A DNA stretch of 58,379 bases, taken from SPDF01 sp963699825 (lineage in GTDB: Bacteria; Gemmatimonadota; Gemmatimonadetes; Gemmatimonadales; GWC2-71-9). The notes beneath the pieces are model-generated. The model was given only the letters and a program-made list of their open reading frames with translations. It did not search any database and was not told where the DNA came from. The stretch lies in NCBI GenBank assembly GCA_963699825.1, contig CAVOVI010000017.1:1-58379 (forward strand). The letters are read 5' to 3'. How positions within the stretch are numbered: position 1 is the stretch's first letter; the number at the start of each line of letters is the position of its first letter. This document shows positions 54,723-58,379 of this stretch, piece after piece. The position numbers and the translations under genes were made by a program.

Positions 54723-55490
54723 TCAGTAATTGGGCGACTTCACAGGCGGGGGGAGGTCACTGAGCTTGATCTCGCCGATGGTTGTTCGGCCGTCGAGATC
54801 GTGCAGCATCCGGCGGAAGGCGCCGTGCGCCATCGGACGCGGCACTCGGTAGATCCTCCGCCAGAGACTGTAGAGGATCATCCGAACCCGCGCGGCGGGC
54901 AGGCGCTGGCGCACCTCCGCGATCCCTTCGTAGTAGAGCACGAGGGGGACGGGGCGGTCGCTCGGCCGGAGACGGGGCTGGAAGTAGGTGAAATCGAGGG
55001 CGAGCACGGTATCGCTTCGGACGAGTCGGCGCAGCCAGGGGTTGTCCCGGCGGACCTCCCCGATCACGGCATCGAGCGTCTCGCCGGTGATTTCCTTGGC
55101 GTCTTCCCGGAAGATGGAGCGCAGTTTGGCTCGGAGCCTCGGCCCCACCCCGAATCCACGAGCCGCCGGTGACACAGCCAGGTATCCGACCACACCCACG
55201 TTCACGTTTCCCAGGTAGGTCCCGCTCGCCACGCCGATGACCGCGCCCTTGTGCTCCGCAATCACGAGGTGCCAGCGGCTGTCGGACCACAGGCCGGCCT
55301 CGCGCTCCCGCAAGGATGCGCGCCACTCGCTCCGCCCGACCAGTTCGTACGGTGGAAAGGTCTGGCGAATGAGGGCGTGCACCTTCGGGAGCGCCCGATC
55401 ACCCGGATCGATGACCTCGCGGTAGGTCGGTGCGACCGGAGGGCTCGGTGCCCTGGTGTCGCGACCTCGGGTCGTTCGCGCAGCGGCCAT
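54723..55490 (-). CDS. GNAT-fold acetyltransferase-like protein
   Basis: A 255-aa protein. The first ~160 residues carry a GNAT-type core (RWHLVIAEHKGAVIGVASGT, VGVVGYLAVSPAARGFGVGP) with the acyl-CoA loop RGFGVGPRLR. The rest (TYFQPRLRPSDRPVPLVLYY, REVIDPGDRALPKVHALIRQ at the N-terminus) is typical of longer uncharacterised GNAT proteins. First gene of the leftward operon with the MscS-like and amidohydrolase genes. The start ATG 55490 follows no strong ribosome binding site; the N-terminal 20 residues are basic and Pro-rich and may be overcalled. Confidence 0.68.
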   Translation of the reverse strand: MAAARTTRGRDTRAPSPPVAPTYREVIDPGDRALPKVHALIRQTFPPYELVGRSEWRASLREREAGLWSDSRWHLVIAEHKGAVIGVASGTYLGNVNVGVVGYLAVSPAARGFGVGPRLRAKLRSIFREDAKEITGETLDAVIGEVRRDNPWLRRLVRSDTVLALDFTYFQPRLRPSDRPVPLVLYYEGIAEVRQRLPAARVRMILYSLWRRIYRVPRPMAHGAFRRMLHDLDGRTTIGEIKLSDLPPPVKSPNY

Positions 55491-55824
55491 GCGTCCCCTT
55501 CAATGAAGTGCGACCTGCTCAGCAGGCGACTCGACTTTGTAACCTACTGCGGTGACAAGACTTCGGCAAACCTTCCTCAACCAGCAGGTCCCGCCCGGGC
55601 GTGGGGGCGAAGCTCCGGTTCGCCGATTGTGGCGGGCGCGGCAGGCATGCGATACGTTGGGGTTGCTGCGGGACGGCCAAGAGGGTCCCAAAACCGCCAT
55701 GATTTGAGTGGATCGAACGCTCCCACGCCATCCGGGCCTTCCTGAAGAAGATGAACCTCCCATTGCCCGCTTCAGGTACCGAGATCAACGACTCTCGGGG
55801 GAACGAACTGCCTGGTGCGCGGGT
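55491..55824. other. Divergent intergenic region before TonB receptor
   Basis: These 334 bases lie between the GNAT operon (leftward) and the TonB receptor (rightward). The only distinct element is CCTGCTCAGCAGG at 55514-55526, two 6-bp arms around one base, close to the GNAT start and a possible operator. No promoter pair and no supported gene. Confidence 0.4.
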
Positions 55825-58136
55825 ATGTCGCGCATGATACGGACCTTGATTGCCGTGCTCGGCACGGCCCTCGCCGCGGGCCCGCTCTCTGCCCAGCAGG
55901 CATCCCGCGCCCCATCCGGCTCCATCGTCGGGAGGGTCGTCAGTACCGACCAACGGCGCCGGGATCGAGGGTGCGCGGGTCGAGGTCCTGGGCACTGGTC
56001 GGGCCGTCATCTCCGGAACGCTCGGGCGGTACCTGCTCGACAGCGTCCCGGTCGGCGTCCGGCGGGTGCGGGCCACCGCCATCGGATTCGAGCCGGTCGT
56101 GCTGACCGACATCCTGGTCGGCAGCGGCAAGCCGCTCGAGCTGGAGCTTCGGCTCACGCCCCGGGTGGTCGAAGTGACCGAGATCGTGGTGGACGCCCCC
56201 GACTTCCAGCCGGACATTGAGTCCGCCACCAGCAGCGGGAGCCTGAGTGCCGAGGATGTGCGCCGGGCGCCAGGGGCGCAGGAGGATGTCGTCCGGGCCG
56301 TCGCCCTCTTCCCCGGGGTCGCCGTCACGACCGGCGGGCGGAACGACCTGGCCGTGCGGGGCGGCGCGCCGTACGAGAACCTGTTCCTGGTGGATGGCCT
56401 CGAGGTCCCCAACATCAACCACTTCGGAAACCAGGGGTCCACCGGCGGGCCGCTCACGATCCTTAACATCGATTTCATTCGCGAGGCCAGCTTCTCGGCG
56501 GGAGGATTCGGCGTCCAGTACGGCGACCGGACCGCGTCACTCGCGAGCTTCTCGCTGCGCGAAGGCAACAGCGAGCGCCTCGCCGGCGAGGTAAATCTCT
56601 CCGCGACAGGTTTCGGTATCATCGGCGAAGGGCCGATGGGGAAGAACGGCACCTTCCTCGCCAGCGTCCGGCGGAGCTACCTCGACCTCGTCTTCCGCGC
56701 CGCGGACTTCGCCTTCATTCCCGAATACTGGGACGCCCAAATCAAGCTGACCCAGCGGATCGGCACCCGGAGCTCGCTGTCGCTCATTGCGGTCGGGGCG
56801 CTGGACAACATCATCCTGAGCGAGGAGACCGCCGACGACCGCCTCGACAACAGCCGCATCGCGGCCCCAGACCAGAAGAGCTACTTCACCGGCCTGACCT
56901 GGAACTATTCGTTCCCGAAAGGGCTCCTGACCGCGACACTCGGCCGCACCTGGACACGCTTTTCCACCAGCCAGTACGACACCCTGCTCGCGCCGGTTTA
57001 CCTCAATCGGTCGGAGGAAGGCGACAACAGCCTGAAGACCGAACTGGCCTGGCAGTTCACGCCACGGGTGCAGGTCACCTTCGGCAACACGCTGCGCATC
57101 GCGAATCAGCTCGACTACGACGTGCTCCTCGCCGGCGAGTACCGGACCGACAGCCTCAACCAGCCACAGCCGCTCGCCGTGGACACCACCTTCACGGCGC
57201 TCCGGAACGCGACCTACGCGCAGGCGTCGCTTTTCGTCGGCAACGTCCGGCTGACCGCGGGGCTCCGCGGGAGACTGGTACGAGTTCATCGACGCCTTTC
57301 GGGTGGCGCCGCGTCTCGGCGCCAACATTCCCGATCGGGCTCTCCGGCTCACTCAACCTGAGCCTGGGGCAGTACTACCAGGCCCCGCAGTTCATCTGGC
57401 TGGTCGGCGACCCCGGCAACGTGGACCGGCTGAAACCGATCCGGGCGAACACGGCCGTCATCGGCTACGAGCGACTCTTCCGTCCCGACCTCAAGGGCCA
57501 GGTGGAGGTCTACTACAAGCGATACACGGACTACGCGGCCCGGCTCTATCGGCCGGAGGCGGTGCTGCAGCCGGCCGGCTTCGACGACGTAACGTCGGAC
57601 ATCCCCTCCGGGCTCGAACCGCTCAGCAGCATCGGCACCGGACGGAGCTACGGCGTGGAGTTGCAGCTGCAGAAGAAGTTCAGCACGGTGCCGCTCTACG
57701 GGCTCGTGTCGCTGACGGCCAACCGGTCGGAGTTCGCCGGGGTGGACAGCGTCTACTACACCGGCGGGTTCGAGACCCGGTTCATCGGCAACTTCCTGGC
57801 GGGATGGCGGTTCAATCCCAAGTGGGAAGTGAGCGGCAAGTACCGCGTCTCCACCGGCCTCCCGTACACTCCCTTCGCGACGAGCGGACCGCTGCAGGGG
57901 GAGCGCGACTTCACCTACTACAACGAGGAGCGGCTGCCGACCTTTTCGCCGTCGACATCCGGGTCGACCGGCGCTGGTCGTTCCAGTCGGTGCAGCTCGA
58001 CGTGTACCTCGACATCCAGAACCTGTTCGGCCGGGCCAACGTGACCGGCACCTACTGGAACGAGCGGACCCAGCAGGAGGAGTTCAACGAGGGGCTCGGG
58101 GTGCTGCCCACGATCGGGGTGAATGTGGAGTTCTAG
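55825..58136 (+). CDS. TonB-dependent outer membrane receptor, frameshifted
   Basis: About 769 aa when four shifts are resolved (near 55948, 57275 and 57340, each +1; near 57945, -1). ATG 55825 precedes the signal peptide (TLIAVLGTALAAGPLSAQ). A carboxypeptidase-regulatory-like domain (GARVEVLGTGRAVISGTLGR, ATAIGFEPVVLTDI) leads to the plug (VVRAVALFPGVAVTTGGRND, LAVRGGAPYENLFLVDGLEV) and a beta barrel ending FNEGLGVLPTIGVNVEF, with the expected C-terminal Phe. It imports a large or scarce ligand using TonB energy; the substrate is unknown. No TonB, ExbBD or SusD gene is in view. Confidence 0.85.
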
Positions 58137-58265
58137 TCGCCGGGGGGGCCGGCCAGCCGCAGGCCAGGCGCCAGCACCCGACGGGCCCCGCCGGCCCCAG
58201 GAACGACCCGACGCGCACCCCGGGAGCCCGCCGGGATTGCGCAGGCTTCCGGGGCGTGCCGTCCC

Positions 58266-58379
58266 CTAGAGTTCAAGTTCGTTGTTGTGGGCCGTGAGGG
58301 TTCCATCGAATTGCCATCCGTTCCCGCCGTCAACGGCAAATCCCCCCTGGGAAATCACGGCCGATCCGCTGCAACCGTC
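58266..58379 (-). CDS. C-terminal fragment of a gene running off the window
   Basis: On the minus strand the last 37 codons before TAG 58266-58268 read as protein-like sequence (SGSAVISQGGFAVDGG, WQFDGTLTAHNNELEL) with no in-frame stop to the window edge. It would be the 3' end of a gene convergent with the TonB receptor. Too short to assign; the GC-rich 58137-58265 gap between them shows no clear terminator. Confidence 0.35.
   Translation of the reverse strand, partial: DGCSGSAVISQGGFAVDGGNGWQFDGTLTAHNNELEL

Noticed and set aside
53179..55490. Involvement of the amidohydrolase/MscS-like/GNAT operon in the caspase locus
   Set aside because: It is separated by the kinase and repeat-protein genes and has no conflict-system domains; proximity alone is not enough.

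Overview
The window reads as a GC-rich bacterial chromosome segment, most consistent with Gemmatimonadota. This placement is inference from gene content: TolB/TPR-tailed serine/threonine kinases, a BTAD-TolB-TPR regulator, short DUF4136 and cupredoxin-like secreted proteins, a carboxypeptidase-regulatory-domain TonB receptor, and frequent GTG/TTG starts. No rRNA, tRNA, insertion sequence, prophage or CRISPR array was recognised.

Layout. (1) 1-8.1 kb: the 3' end of a TolB/TPR protein, small membrane and zinc-motif proteins, a NapH-like iron-sulfur membrane protein, a Tat-exported metallo-beta-lactamase-fold protein, a DmpA-type peptidase, a DUF4185-like lipoprotein and a GNAT acetyltransferase. 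(2) 8.2-24.0 kb: one long, tightly overlapped operon: an orphan Phd/YefM antitoxin, korA-korB, an unknown 333-aa protein, rnfB, a giant pyruvate:ferredoxin oxidoreductase with a C-terminal ferredoxin domain, rnfC-D-G-E-A, a 49-aa Cys-rich membrane peptide, apbE and a 117-aa Cys-rich protein. It links 2-oxoacid oxidation (or reductive carboxylation) to ferredoxin and to an ion-pumping ferredoxin:NAD oxidoreductase, with its own flavinyl transferase. (3) 24-41.5 kb: CorA, MscS, an M28 peptidase, secreted proteins, an APC permease fused to universal-stress domains, a non-RD kinase, two lipoproteins, a BTAD regulator and an aldehyde dehydrogenase. (4) 41.7-49.6 kb: a candidate apoptosis/immunity-like locus: a stand-alone caspase-like protease convergent with a two-gene operon encoding a membrane protein with a putative prokaryotic YEATS domain and a 1721-aa caspase-nSTAND-TM-WD40 protein carrying an apparent LysM insertion. 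(5) 49.9-58.4 kb: a serine/threonine kinase with TPRs, a 13-residue tandem-repeat protein, an amidohydrolase/MscS-like/GNAT operon, a TonB-dependent receptor and the edge of another gene.

Sequence quality. About 30 frameshifts break otherwise well-conserved genes at 1-28 kb and 55.8-58.1 kb, while 28.3-55.5 kb is almost clean. Nearly all those resolved are +1 insertions of a single base, usually G or C, and removing them restores full-length proteins. I treat them as sequencing or assembly errors, not pseudogenisation, and give each broken gene as one feature.
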